From contig JAEOAD010000031.1 of NCBI GenBank assembly GCA_036365145.1, positions 12,310,001 through 12,374,000 on the forward strand: DNA of 64,000 bases, written 5' to 3'. Source of the DNA: Orientallactaga sibirica (Eukaryota > Chordata > Mammalia > Rodentia > Dipodidae). Below are positions 23,044 through 35,261 of this stretch, in pieces (the stretch's first letter is position 1; the number at the start of each line of letters is the position of its first letter). A program made the translations under genes and the position numbers. The notes beneath the pieces were generated by a model that was not told the origin of the DNA, did not search any database, and saw only the letters and a list, made by a program, of their open reading frames with translations.

Positions 23044-23310
23044 GGGCTGGAGAGATGGCTTAGGGGTTAAGGTGCCTGCCTCCTAAGACTAAGAATGCTG
23101 GTTCCAATCTCCAGGTCTTACGTTTAGCCAGATGCAAAGTGACACAAGGGCGCAATGCCACACTTGACCACAAGGGGCGCACGCATCTGGATTTCATTCT
23201 CAGCAGCTGAGACACTGCTGGTGCGCCCATCTCTGTCTTGCTCTCCCCACCCCCCGTCTCTCTCTCTCTCTCTGTCTCTCTCCAAAAATAAAAATTTAAA
23301 ATTTTAAAAA
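23044..23310 (+). mobile_element. Long-form DIP-like SINE with 15-bp duplication
   Basis: 'gggctggagagatggcttag' through a CT-rich region to 'ccaaaaataaaaatttaaa'. A perfect duplication, aagaaaacaattctg, lies at 23029-23043 and 23311-23325. Its middle is about 30 bp longer than in the short copies, with 'gacacaagggcgcaatgcca' before 'gaccacaaggggcgcacgca'. Confidence 0.95.
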
Positions 23311-23325
23311 AAGAAAACAATTCTG

Positions 23326-25797
23326 TGCTGCTTCAGACTCATGGAGAGATGTTGTCATCTTCCTGCTTAGTGTAGGAAGCCAAGCAGTTACTCCAAGTTC
23401 ATTAGATGTCCCTAATTGCTGAGAACACATTCAGGAAGTATGTAAATGCAACTTAATTGAGAACTAATTAACTTGTTATCGTTATCTCATTATATGCCAA
23501 TTAAATGTCTAAATATTCCTTTCTTCTTGGATAAAGGAATGGGGAGAAGGAAGTCAGTGATAAAACTGAATCTCCAAATGAAAGAAGTCCTGGAGCAGGC
23601 CCTGGTAGACATCAACCCTGCAGTAACAGCAATGCAGCCTTGCCATCCTGAAGTAGGCAGGCTCATTAACATCACTTTACAGGAAGATGTTTAAAGGCAC
23701 TGGACAGATTGGTGACTTGGAGAAGTCTCCATTAAATCTGGTGTGAAATGGGATTTGGCCTGAAGGACCCAAGAGATAGGACCCAGCAAAGACTGTCCCT
23801 ATCACCCAGCCTCTCAAGCTATTTAAGGTTTGGGTTTTTTTTTTTTTTTTTAATCCTTTTGTTTGTTTTTAATCTACCATTTTCTGAAGAGATCCAAGGA
23901 GACTTGCACATAACTGTTGTTATCAGGAGCATACTGCCAGGGCCAGGCTCAGTGTCAGCTCAGCTCCCAAGTAATCATTCCCTTTGAATCTGCTTTCAAT
24001 GGCAATGCCATTAACCCTCTCCTCTGCCGAGTTTCCAAGCAATCTCTTCCAAAGGGAATCACCAGGGATAGAACTGCTAAGAGACTTCTCTCTATTGGGC
24101 CAGGAAAGAATGGGGAAGGAGGGAAGACTGAGTAAGCTCCTTCACGGGAGTGTACTTGCAGCTCTGATGGCCCTTTCTAAAGCAGGCCATTTTAAATCAT
24201 GGAGAAAAGCAAAGTCTACTTATTCCCATCAGAAACTCAAATCAGCATCCGGTCCAGACAGATGAAGAAAGTCAGGTCCTATTCTGAGCAGCGAGTTGCC
24301 ATTGGAACTGATGGGCTGGTGAGCTTGAGCTGTCTTGTTGAGATCAGTTGACATTGCTTGAGGGAAGAATGGAGCAAGGTTTTCATCTTAATGAAAAGCA
24401 GGCATGGCTGCTTTGAAACGCTCCACTTGGTCCCCCCAACCTTTCCAGTTTGACAGCTAGTGCTCTTTCCAGATCTTTCTGGCTCTTGTCTCATTAAAGG
24501 ATATCCCAGGTCTTACACAAGACCTGCACAATATTGGTCCCACCAGCATTCCATCATGAGGCCCCCATCCCTCCCTGAAGATTTATTGACACTTAAAGGT
24601 TGCTGAAGGAGGGAAAGACATTTCCTTCAGTTACATAGCCACTGGGAAATTGCATGTACTCTGATAATAAGCCCCCACCCACCCACACTCATGTAGGCAA
24701 CCCTAATTAAGCTGCGTGGGACACACACATACTAGACATCAAAGCAGAAGATGGTCTGGTAGAGAAAAAGACAGAGTTCGGCAGGAGGGGCAGGGAAAGG
24801 GAAACAAAAGAGAACAATGGAAGGTAATTGTGCTCAAAAGACACTATGTTTGTGTATATAAAAATTATCAATAAATAACATAAAAGTCAAAAATGGAGTA
24901 TCCCAGCCACATGGTTCCAAGGGCTTTGTCTCTCAGATTTCACAGTCAATGTGTCTTTTCTGTTTCAAGGCCTGATGATGTTAACATAGATTATAGCATC
25001 CTTGGTGGGAATCTAAGTGTTCAGGTACCATCCACTAGAAAGAATTAGTCACCTGCCCTGCCGCCAAGCTGGACACCCAACCTCTTAGCCTGTGTGTGTC
25101 TCTATAAAAGAACTGACAGGATTCCTTAGCTCTGGGCTTCATGGCACCAACAAAGGAATTTAGCATAAACCATGAGTCCACCCTCTGCAATGAACATGAC
25201 AAAGTACTTACTATCAGTCAGTTTAAGCCACAGCCATACATCAAACTGCAAATCACATACAGTGATTGCAGTTTGAACTTCCACTTTCTTCTCACTCTGA
25301 AACAACTCTTACTCCTCTTCAGCTACTTCCACTAGAAGTTCATCTAACATCTCAATCATTTGGAGTTTGGGAAATGTATGTTACTGCCCAGGTTCTGCTC
25401 CATGGAGTCTCTATCTTGGTTTTTGTTCCACCCCACTCTATGTGGGGACACGATTTCTTCATATCAAGCTCTTAACTTGCTTCTATTTACAGAAAGCACT
25501 CAGTCTCTGCTTACGCATTTGTTCCAAGTTCACTTTAAGTACAGAGTATTTATCAACTGTATTGCTCTGCAAAGCGCCTGCCGCCGGTTACTCATTATAG
25601 TGAATGGCTTCTTTCCTTGCTTTGCATGGCCCCGCAGCTTTCTGTCTGTGCCTCTCTCATGTGAACGCTCTGTTTTCTTTGGCCAGCTGCCTCTGCTCTC
25701 AGCCTGCATCCTGACGAACGGTGGCATATTTCAAACTCTACTCCTGGAGGGTGGAGAAGTAACTACTGGTTTGGGACTGACATTAAAAGAGCTCTTC
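23326..25797. other. 2.5-kb unique intergenic block, no gene seen
   Basis: No rodent SINE or LTR was recognised. The part at 23389-23530 is rich in TAAT cores (see findings). 24560-24720 also looks like unique, possibly constrained sequence. Open frames here have no recognisable protein family. Confidence 0.45.
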
Positions 25798-26105
25798 TAC
25801 TGCATGGAAATGTGTACATGTGTGGACATGCATGAAGAGGCCAGAGGACAACTTCAGATGTCACTATCAGGAATTCCATCCACCTCTTTTTGACTCATGG
25901 CTCTTGGTGGCCTGAAGCTCACCAATTAGTCTAAACTGGCTGATCAGCAAACCCCAAGGATTCTTTCATCTCTGACTCCCCAGGGCTGGAGTCGTAAGCA
26001 CATGCCACCACACCCAGCTCTGTACATGGCTCTGAGAATCAAATTCAGATCCCCTAATGCTTACAAGGCAATCACTTTGGCCACCAAGCTACCTCCCCAG
26101 CGCTG
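25798..26105 (-). mobile_element. B4 SINE (reverse)
   Basis: 'gaggccagaggacaacttca', 'gtaagcacatgccaccacac' and 'ccaccaagctacctccccag'. Confidence 0.83.
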
Positions 26106-26521
26106 GAACGCTCAATCTTAAAGGCCAGATGTGTCTGCAGCCCCATTGGTTAACTTGACTTAATTCTCAGAGTAGGACCCATGGGGTAATAGCTCCTGTC
26201 TGAAGGCATTACTCACCCTTCTGTCTACTGTAGCTACAACGTGATCCATTTCATACCAGTGCTGCACAGATCACAATGGCAGATATAATGGCATAAAAAA
26301 ACCATACTGTATGGGAGCTGCAAGAAAGATTTCACCCAGCCTCCTGCATTACATCAAAATGAGATCAGGACAAGATTCCTCTTCCTTGATCTTCATTGTA
26401 CAGATGAAAAGTCTCAGGTTCATAAAGGCAAGCATAAGTGGTTTAAAATTTTAGTGAAATGTACACAAGCATCATTAGCTCTCTTTATTTCAGATGATGG
26501 GGTATGCCTCAACCATTTTAA
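26106..26521. other. Unique intergenic stretch
   Basis: No repeat or gene was recognised. Confidence 0.4.
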
Positions 26522-26753
26522 GAAATTATTTATTTATTTATTTATTTATTCATTTGCAACTAAGGAAAGACCGAAAGAGAGAGAAAATGAGTGCACCAAG
26601 TTCTCCTGCTGCTGCAAACAAACTCCAGATGCATGCACCACTTTGTGCATCTGGCTTTAAGTGTGTGCTCAATCAAACTCCAATCATCAATCAAACCCAG
26701 GCCATCAGGCTTTGCAAGCAAGTGCCTTTAACTGCTGAGCCCTCTTCCCATCC
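26522..26753 (-). mobile_element. DIP-like SINE (reverse)
   Basis: A (ATTT)n tail, then 'aaactccagatgcatgcacc', 'tttgtgcatctggctttaag' and 'taactgctgagccctcttcc'. A short internal duplication ('caatcatcaatcaaa') is present. Confidence 0.85.
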
Positions 26754-26789
26754 CTGGCCTTTCTCTCAGCCTTGAAGGTTCCTTAGCCC

Positions 26790-27010
26790 ACTCCAAAAAG
26801 TCTGATTAAGTAGGTCTGGAATGGTACCCAAGAATCTATATTGTTGCCAAGTGAGATTCCCCATGAGGGATTCTGATAGGATTTTAGAGGCAGGTTTTAA
26901 GAAATACCTATTCAAGCAGGGAGCCAAAAAGATTAGAAATTATTAACACCAGACTAGCAATTATCACTCTGGTTATCCATTAGAATCATCTGGAAAGTAT
27001 TTTTAAGAAC
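26790..27010 (-). mobile_element. MER5-like DNA transposon relics
   Basis: 'gattaagtaggtctggaatg' and 'ggttatccattagaatcatc' are MER5A-type phrases. There may be two adjacent pieces. Confidence 0.5.
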
Positions 27011-27029
27011 TCTTCTGGAGAGAAATATC

Positions 27030-27235
27030 AAGGTGTGGGGACACATGCATGTAATCCTAACACTCAGGAGGTTGAGGCAGGAGAATCTCAAATTCGAGGT
27101 TAGCCTGAGCTATATAGCAAGTCCAAGAAAAGGCTGGGCTATTTAGTAAAATCTTGTCCAAGAAATAAAGAGAAGGGGAAGAAGGGGAGTAAAGGAAGGG
27201 GGCAAGGAGTGGGAGAAAAAGAAAAGAAATACTGA
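27030..27235 (+). mobile_element. Old B1-like SINE
   Basis: 'acacatgcatgtaatcctaa', 'cactcaggaggttgaggcag' and 'ggttagcctgagctatatag', followed by a purine-rich tail. Confidence 0.65.
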
Positions 27236-27249
27236 AGCCCAAGTGTCTA

Positions 27250-27596
27250 AGGATACTTGGGTAGCTATAACAAAATATTATAGACTTATTAGCTTATAAG
27301 CAACAGAAAATTATTTCTTGTAGTGGTGGAGGGTAGGAAGTCCAAGATTAAGATTCTAGGAGACATGTGTCTGGTGAGAGCCCATTTCCTGGTTCACAGA
27401 AGACATCTTCTCACAGGGTGAAAGGAGAATAGCAAATCACTGAGGTCCCTGCTTTAGTACTGGTCACATTTATGAGGACTCTACTAGCAAGACCCATCAC
27501 TTCCCAATGGCTCCACCTCCTAATGCCACCATACACTGGGGATTAGGTTTCAACATGTGACTTTGGAAGAGACAGAAACATTCAGACCATAGCCGT
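27250..27596 (-). mobile_element. MLT1-like LTR (reverse)
   Basis: 'gtagctataacaaaatatta', 'ggaagtccaagattaagatt', 'ggctccacctcctaatgcca' and 'acattcagaccatagc' are in the order of a reversed MLT1/MST LTR. Confidence 0.75.
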
Positions 27597-27614
27597 GGGC
27601 ATCAACCAAGTGAA

Positions 27615-28060
27615 GCTCCTGGGACTGTATTAAGTAGATAATTGCTATGACAATGCTGTATAACAAACATCTCAAAACTCACCTCTTATTTCTTGCTCAC
27701 AGCTGTGCTGGTGTCCAGAGATTGGGATGGCTCAGTGGGATGCTAAGTGTAGGCTGTAGGTTAAATACAAACCTGCTGATGTGTTTCATTGTGCTTGGAT
27801 TGAGGTAACTTGGAGCGTGGTCTTCTGTGAATCACTGGTGTGCAAGAGACAAGACACATGAAGCAGAGTTAGTGTTTCTGCTTGAATCGTGCCTGGTTAT
27901 GTCCTGCTGGCAAAGCAAGTTGTGAGGCTGAGCGCAATGTCAACAAGACTGGGAGAAATCACTCTTCTGAATGCTCCAACCTGCCAGTCTGCACCCAGGA
28001 CCAATTTGGTCAATATCTTCGGAGTGGGGTGTGAGAAATAATAGAACCCCCTAACATGCC
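27615..28060 (-). mobile_element. Possible old MaLR LTR (reverse)
   Basis: 'gctgtataacaaacatctca' and 'ttgctcacagctgtgctggt' resemble the 3' part of an old LTR on the - strand. The remainder is too diverged to place. Confidence 0.35.
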
Positions 28061-28974
28061 CAGCTAAGGTTGGGTCTTGTCCTTGTAACAGGTGACTGAG
28101 GCCCCAGACCAGAAAAATGCAGTTCAGTATGTGGGAAGGTGGCATGGTTCCATGGGTTTGAAATAAAACGTGAGGAAGTAGCCCTGTAGCCAAAGTCTGA
28201 ATAATTAAGTGGCAGAAAAAAAAATCATAAAGATCAAGCAAGATACATCATTTGTACTTGCTAGTGTTTCAGATATTTGGACACAGAATCACATATTGAC
28301 CCTAGCTCTTTCCCTGAACTTTACACTGCTGGATCCTCTAATCCCTGTCCACAAGGTACGCTTTGAATCTCCTCACTCTCTGGTCTCACTCATCCTAATG
28401 AACTCAGAACATTTTGATATGCGTCCCTCAGATCTGAAGTCCTGTAGAATGTTCCCCCAGTGCTCCCACCATGGGCTTGACTTAAGAGCAATAAAATCAT
28501 ACAGCCTCTCTGCTTGTCCTTGAGGCCAAGTTCCTATTCATAGAGCTCAAGTGAAGTCTCTAGGGTGGAGGCAGGCCTGCCTATCAAGGTCAGATTCAAC
28601 CACCCCGGCCCCAGGTCAAGAACAACTTCAATTACACTTCCTTCCAAATCTACTCTCTGCTTTGCCTGACTCCCTGATTCCTCTTTGTCCTCTTTGGGTC
28701 CTGGTTTCTTCATCTGGAAAAAAAGAGGTAGACAGAGTCAACCCTAGACGTCCTGTTCTCATACTGGTGAATAAAGGCTCACGCAGGTGTGAGAGGAGCT
28801 CAAAGAAGCACCATCTTAGGTCAGTTCTCCACAGTGTGCTTGTAAATTCCTGGAGTGGAAAGCCTATGTAGCTCTCAGAAAATCAATTGCTTTGTTGTTC
28901 CTAATAGAACAATTCACTGACAGTGTTCTCCAGACATGGGAGCAGGTAAGGAAAACCATTAACACAGTCAGGGG
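28061..28974. other. Intergenic, no gene seen
   Basis: Unique-looking sequence. A 106-codon frame at 28551-28871 has no recognisable domain. Confidence 0.4.
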
Positions 28975-29332
28975 CTGCGGAGACGACTCAGTGAGTGAAG
29001 CGCTTGCCACACAAGCATGAGATGAAGCATGAGGACCTGAATTCACATCCTTAGCCCCACATAAAAGCTGGGCCAGCACATGCCTGTTATCCCAGCCCAG
29101 GGGAGGTGGGGACCATGGATTGTTGGGGCTTGCTGGCTAGCTAGTGCAACCAAATTTGTGAGCTTCCGGTTCAAAAATTAAGGTGAAGAGAGATTGAAGA
29201 AGCTGCCAGGTATCAGCCTTTGGCTTTCACACACACACACATGAATAAATATGCATCCACATGCCTGCAGGCCACACACACATACAAAGCAAAATTAATT
29301 AATTAATTAATTAATTAACTAATTAATTAAAA
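28975..29332 (+). mobile_element. B4 SINE ending in (AATT)n
   Basis: 'ggctgcggagacgactcagt', 'ccccacataaaagctgggcc' and 'ttggctttcacacacacaca'. The tail grows into a (TTAA)n run at about 29294-29330. Confidence 0.85.
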
Positions 29333-29619
29333 GGACAGACTCTGGGAGTCTCTAGGATGCACTGCCCCACCTGTCGCCACATCAGAAGAACTTGAGAACT
29401 GGCAGGTCATAGTCTCAGGCAATAGATATTTCTGTTACAAGTCACCTCTCTTCATTCTCTGTTTTCCGCATCTCCCTGCTCCTGAGCACTTGGGAGTGGT
29501 AGATCAACCACCCTTGTCCCAGCTACAAGTCCCTCTGTGGCATGGTTCCAACTCCTCTCTCCACACTGGACTTTGCGCCATCACATTGGCCTCGGGGGGC
29601 AGCTGCAAAACACAGGAAG

Positions 29620-29838
29620 TGAGCTGGAGAGTTGGCTTAGCAGATAAGACATTTGCCTGCAAAACCAAAGGACCTCTGTTTGATTCCCCAGGACCCACAT
29701 AAGCCAGATGCACACGATGGCACATGTGTCTGGAATTCGTTTGCAGTGGCTGGAGGCCCTGGAGCACCCTTTCTATCTCCCTCTTTCTCTCTTTACCTCT
29801 TTCTCTCTCTGAAAATAAATAAATAAAAATAAAAAATA
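29620..29838 (+). mobile_element. DIP-like SINE, short form
   Basis: 'tgagctggagagttggctta', 'tttgattccccaggacccac' and 'agccagatgcacacgatggc', then a CT-rich stretch and an AAATAAATAAATA tail. Confidence 0.9.
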
Positions 29839-30524
29839 ACAGTAACTAGTTTTCTTCCTCCTAGCCTGTGTGCGTCTGCGTCCTGGGAAGCCTCTATGTA
29901 GTGGCTGCTCTACAGTGCTATGACTGGCTCTCTTCCTTCCTTCCGACTGCACCCTGGAGCCTTGTAGAGAGACCATCTCTGACCACCTTTATAAAATACC
30001 CTAATTTCTTTCCAATTCTCATCACTCACTGAATGCTGAACTTGTGTGAAATATATTTGTTGTCTTCTTCTTTTGTCTAAATCAAGAGCCAAAACCAAGT
30101 CTTCTTTCCCATTTAGGGTAAAGCTGGCTCCCCAAGAAGGCATTCTATATTCTCTGCTGGGTTGGTTTTAGGCAAGCTGAACTGGCCTGCCTTGTACTCT
30201 GGTCACAGATTGCAGTCCAGAGGCATTGCCTTCAATATCATACTCTCTTGGGACATGTTAGGAGGCCAATGGGTCCTTGAGTCCCAAGAGCCTATACCTT
30301 GACTCTCATGGTTACCTGCTTAACAGCAGCCCAGCTGCCCAGAGATATGACAGCCAAAGCAACAAGCAGAATTCTATTAGCTCTTGAAACCTACAGCAAA
30401 GTGCCACGGAGAAACACAAGGCCTGCCAAACACCAATCTAAAGCAGTTTTCCCAAGAACTAGAAAATAACTCCATGTCACACATCCACTCTTTAATCATA
30501 CTGAAAGTGGCAGCCAGTCGGAAA
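29839..30524. other. Intergenic, no gene seen
   Basis: No recognised repeat. Unique sequence. Confidence 0.4.
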
Positions 30525-30690
30525 GTGCCAATTTAAATTCTCACTTAATTCTCACCATATCGGTGAGAGGTAAATGATATTATTTCACCTGATAAATGAA
30601 GAAACTGAGGCACAAAGAGAAAATAACCATATAAACTGTTAAATGACTGCAGGTGTTGGAAGACAAATCTGATTCCAAGCCTTTAGACTT
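30525..30690 (+). mobile_element. MIR relic
   Basis: 'cttaattctcaccatatcgg', 'gataaatgaagaaactgagg' and 'acaaatctgattccaagcct' follow MIR order well. Confidence 0.75.
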
Positions 30691-30939
30691 CCTTGAGGGC
30701 AAATTTTCTCATTTGGATGTGTAGTACTTGAAAAATACACTGTGGTATTTTATTAATAACCAGTTTCATACCAATGTTTCATTAAACTTAGAACAGTAAT
30801 GTGTTCTTTACACGTGAAAAGACATGTATGTGTACTTTATTCATATTCCCACTGTTTCTTAAAAGCAATAATTTAAATCAAAACAATGGCATGATTGCAT
30901 TGAATGACAAGTTTATAAGTGACTTAAAAATATTTTATA

Positions 30940-31063
30940 GGGCTAGAAAGATGGCTTAGCAGTAAAGGCACTTGCCTGCAAAGCCAATGGACCCAGGTTC
31001 AATTCCCCAGGACCCACATTAGCCAGAAGCACAAAGTGGTGCATGTGTCTGGAGTTCACTTGG
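30940..31063 (+). mobile_element. 3'-truncated DIP-like SINE
   Basis: The 5' half is well preserved ('gggctagaaagatggcttag' to 'gtctggagttcacttgg'), but the CT-rich stretch and tail are missing. It stops where the next LTR begins. Confidence 0.85.
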
Positions 31064-31491
31064 TGTTAGCTCTGAAGAGAAAGTGTCCCCCCTGAAAGGC
31101 TTGTGTAATGAAGACTTGGTCCCCAGATGATAGTGCTATTGAAAAGTGGTTGGATCATGAGGGTGCTCACTTTATCAATGAGCGAATCCATTATTGTGTT
31201 CAGAGCTGAATGGGCTCGTAGGAGCTTGCCTACAGAAAATGGACCACTGGGGCACATGCCTTTGAAGGGTATATCTTATTCTCTGATCCTTCGTCTAGGG
31301 CTCTCTGCTTCCTGGCCACATGAGCTCTGCAGCTTTTTCCACCACATGATGTCATGATTCTGTCTCTCCACAGGTCTAAGCAATGGAGGCACCTTCCCTG
31401 GAACTGAAACCATGAGCCAAAATAAACCTTTCTTCCTTCAAGTTGTTTTGCTCAGGTATTTTATCACAGCATCAGAAAACTGGCTATGACA
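31064..31491 (+). mobile_element. MST/ORR1-like MaLR solo LTR
   Basis: 'tgttagctctgaagagaaag', 'ggttggatcatgagggtgct', 'ctggccacatgagctctgca', 'gccaaaataaacctttcttc' (polyadenylation signal) and the end 'actggctatgaca'. No matching 5-bp duplication was found. Confidence 0.8.
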
Positions 31492-32617
31492 TGTGACGAT
31501 ATGGAGAGCCTAGATTCCTCAGGCCACATCTGTATCATCAGATTAATTCTTTTTGCATCTGAATCAGCCTTATATCCCTGTGTCCTATTGCTCTTCTCTA
31601 ACATCAGTACTGAGCCTACCTCTACAACTGGGTTTAGAGTGATCCCAAGTCCCCTGTCAATAGAACTTGTGTAATACTGCCCACTCAGAAATCCAAAAGA
31701 TTGATTTATCTAATGGTTGAGGTTTAAAGAATTGGAATAGTACTAAGAGATAGACATGCATGCACCATGGGTCTCAGTTTAGACAAATTCACTAGATTTA
31801 GGAGTCTTATTTTCTCTTGAGGAGTTGTACGGTGAGTTGGAAAGCACATGATTCCTAAGTTTCACATTCATTAGTACCAGCCTGTGCTACCCAGGCATGG
31901 TTGTGATGCGCAGCTCCCACTGAACCTATAAGCACGAGGATTTATTTTATCATTTCATTTTGATTCACTGCTTTTGCTTCACTTTCAGTGTTTCTGCAGA
32001 ATCGTGACACAGGTAGAATTTCACTTATGATTAGATATGGGATTCCAATGCTGGGAATTGGGAACCTGGGTATGAGTCTCCAGTTGGATAGTACTTACCA
32101 CTGGGTGGGATGGGGGAGTTGTGTGAAATGCTGATGCGTGGGACAAAGGAAGCCTTGCTAACATAAAGCCCTTCCTCTGATGCCAGCGTTTTAACTCTCA
32201 TCCTGGGGTGTTAGAACCTCCTCCTCGATGTTTTTTTATTTATGCTCAGAAAGCTTGGACAAAAGGACAAAATGCGTTCCCCCTTTACTTCAACCATTCT
32301 AAAATTTGTAAGAATCCCCAACACAAATGCAATTCTCAGAAGCATCGCAGGAAAAGATGCTCACTTTCATACCTCATGAAATAATTTGCATTTAAAACAA
32401 CAAAATCCCCTTTTCTTCTACCTAGTAGATGGAAAGGAGGAAGAGGTTTGAAATCATGCTGTATTAGTGAGTGTGGACAGACACTGTAAGGAGAGAGGAC
32501 ATGGGCATCACTGTATGTCCATCACTACTGGGGCTTCTTCCCCGAGCCACAGTGGTGACATGCGCATTGCTGGAGAAGATGGCACGTGTGCGTAGACTAG
32601 ACTCACTTCAATTTGTT
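31492..32617. other. Intergenic, no gene seen
   Basis: Unique-looking sequence. No repeat family or coding signal was recognised. Confidence 0.4.
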
Positions 32618-32849
32618 ACCACAGACTAGGGAGAAGGCTCACCTCACAAGCATGAGGAACAGCGTTTGGATTTCCAGAGCCTATGAAATAGCATAGAAGC
32701 TCACAGGCCAGCTGTCCAGGCTTATACAGAGACAGATAATAAGTAATCGTGTCTCAAACCAGGTGGAGGGTAAATCAACCCCTGAGGTTGCCCACTGACA
32801 TCACATGCACACTGTGGCATGTGCACACTCACATTCACACACATGAATA

Positions 32850-32886
<37 letters not shown>

Positions 32887-32900
32887 TCTAAACACACACC
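32618..32900 (+). mobile_element. Diverged B4 SINE with (CA)n tail
   Basis: 'agactagggagaaggctcac', 'cacaagcatgaggaacagcg' and 'aggtggagggtaaatcaacc', with (CA)n at about 32852-32883. Confidence 0.7.
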
Positions 32901-35261
32901 ACAAAAACAAAGATTCAAATAAGCAAATAAATTGCAATGTTAAATCTCAAATTATCACCCCAACCCTGCTGGGCAATTCTATCACTCATCCCGGATCAAA
33001 TGGCCTTCGTATTGTGTGTGACTGTTATGCTAGCTCTTCTTTTACTAAGTTTCTCAGCTGAAGACCACTCTGCAGGGTTCATTGAGAAAGAGATACCTAT
33101 ACAAACTCATTTTCCCCATGAAAACACTGTGGAGGGTCTGTCAGGAGAGACAGAACGTGACAGTGACCCTCACGGGTAAGTGGGCTATAAGGACATGTAT
33201 GAGCATGGGACCTCAGTCAGGTTTTATAACAGTCTGACGGTCAGGTTCTTTGTTTAAAAAGCCAAGATTATTTCCATGAAAGAAAGAAAAGAATCAAGAA
33301 AGATTCCTAAGGTTTTTGTCCCTAAGAAACTGCCTAGATGGAAGTGCCATTAACTGAGATGGCAAAGGTTTGGTTCCAAAGTGTGGTCCCTGAGCCAATG
33401 CTAGAATCACCACCTGGCCTCACCTCAGAGCTACTGACTCAGAAACGCTGAGGCTGACCCAACAAGCCTCCCATTTTCTTCCATCTCTTGTACATGGTGA
33501 CATTTGAGCACCATGTCTTAGAGAACAGATCAGTATGGGTATTTCAGGCACAAAAAGGTTTAAGGTAGTAAGTGCTAATAAAACCCTTGAAAAAGGAAAG
33601 GCAAGCAGGTCAGGGAACAGCTCCTCTGGCAGCTTATTCCCCTCCTTGCATAGAAGTTCAGGAGGTCACGTGAGATAGTTCAGCTCCACAGGTAGATGGG
33701 TTACCAAAGCAGTAGAGACCACTGCAAAATGTCATATGTTGGGAAAGTACAAGAATGTCAATTATTTGGTCTCTGATTCCCTCCATATCTCATACAAGTG
33801 CACCTTACTGGTAGGACTTAAATTGCATACCCATAGGCAGGAGCTCTGGGAAATATAACTGGCAGGTTTCAGTCCCTGTGAGAAGGGTGACATTGATTTT
33901 CCAACAGCCCATCTAGCACAATCAGCAAAATGGTTAGTTATGTTTGAGGTGTAGATAACACATCTGAGTGGAGATGTGAGCTAGGCATTGAATACCTGAG
34001 GCTGAAGTCCAGGGGCAAGGTCAGGCTGGAGATCAAAATGTGAAAGTCCTCAACATCTCTAGATGGCATCAGGACTCTTGGAGTCCCAAGATAACGACAT
34101 CACACTGAATATGAGCTACATGTGGTATTCAGGAACGTAGTTCTGGCCCCTGGTTGCCCAGAAGAGGGGCAAGCTGGGAAGGTATGGATGTCCAAGATGA
34201 AGGGGCTGGCTGGAAGGTGGAAGTGCTTACAGAGGAAGGAGGAGCTAACCCCAATTATGTCTGTGGGACTGCTGGGAGACCTGCTAAGGAAAGAGATGAA
34301 TGTTTGTCTGGCCAGTGTCAAGGTCAAGAGAAGTTCTGCAGAGGAATGATGGGAGATAGAACTGTTCAGAATTTGTTGGGGAATGAAGGAGCATAAACAA
34401 GAAACAGAATAGTCAGCCTATGTTATGAAAGGGGACAGAGAAATGAATGGCGATCTTGGTCTTTTATTAGAAGAAACTGACTGTCAGAGAGGTTTTACAA
34501 TGACATAGTAGGAGGTATTTCAACTCATTTATACCTGAGGCTAACTGTCCCTATATCCTGTGGTATCTTCCCTCTTGCAGACAGTCTCTCCGAATTTTCA
34601 AGTTTTCTCATAGTTATTGGAAAGAAACTAAATTCCCTAGCGACTTCTCAAAGCTTCTTGTCAAAAGGTGACTTTTCTTGTTGGAAAATAGATGCTATGA
34701 GACAGAAGCAGGGATGAGTCCCCAGGTTGATCTTTAGATCTTCAAAAACAAAATCCTTCAGTAATTCCCTCCCATAAACACTTTCACAAAAGGACAACTT
34801 TCAAAGACATGAGAGAAGAAAGGTTGATACCTTTTGCTTTCCCTCTGTTGTTTCAAGTTAATAAACCAACACTTGTGTAGGTGATCAGCTTCAATTGAGG
34901 TGCAGATCTGGAGGAGCCACAAAAGAGAAGCCCCAACATGCATACAACGTGAACCAGCCAACAAGATGCTCACTGTCACTGTCTTCAGTAAGGATATACA
35001 ATAGCATCACCTACAGGAGCCCAGACCATCAGATTAAACACTATCCCCTTTCTAACCAGATGCTTGGACTCCTGACCCCACACTCTACTCTCATGAAGCA
35101 AATAAACTAAGGAAGGGGGTGTGGTTTGGATGTCACTGTGAAGTGAAAATATAAAAATTGTTGTATTTATTTATATAGAAAAACAATATATGAACATCAA
35201 AGAAAAATGAACTATATCACAGACGTGTGGTGAACATGGGATAAACCTTCCAGATTCTCAT
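32901..35261. other. 2.4-kb intergenic block, mostly unique
   Basis: It holds the MER5A relic at 33365-33540 and otherwise no recognised repeat. Overlapping frames at 34122-34396 have no known domain. No gene is supported. Confidence 0.4.
33365..33540. mobile_element. MER5A-like relic
   Basis: 'gtggtccctgagccaatgct', 'agctactgactcagaaacgc' and 'gacccaacaagcctcccatt' are MER5A phrases. Confidence 0.6.

Noticed and set aside
25360..25893. 177-codon + strand frame
   Set aside because: Its C-terminal part lies in a reverse B4 SINE and the rest has no recognisable family. No supporting start or splice evidence.
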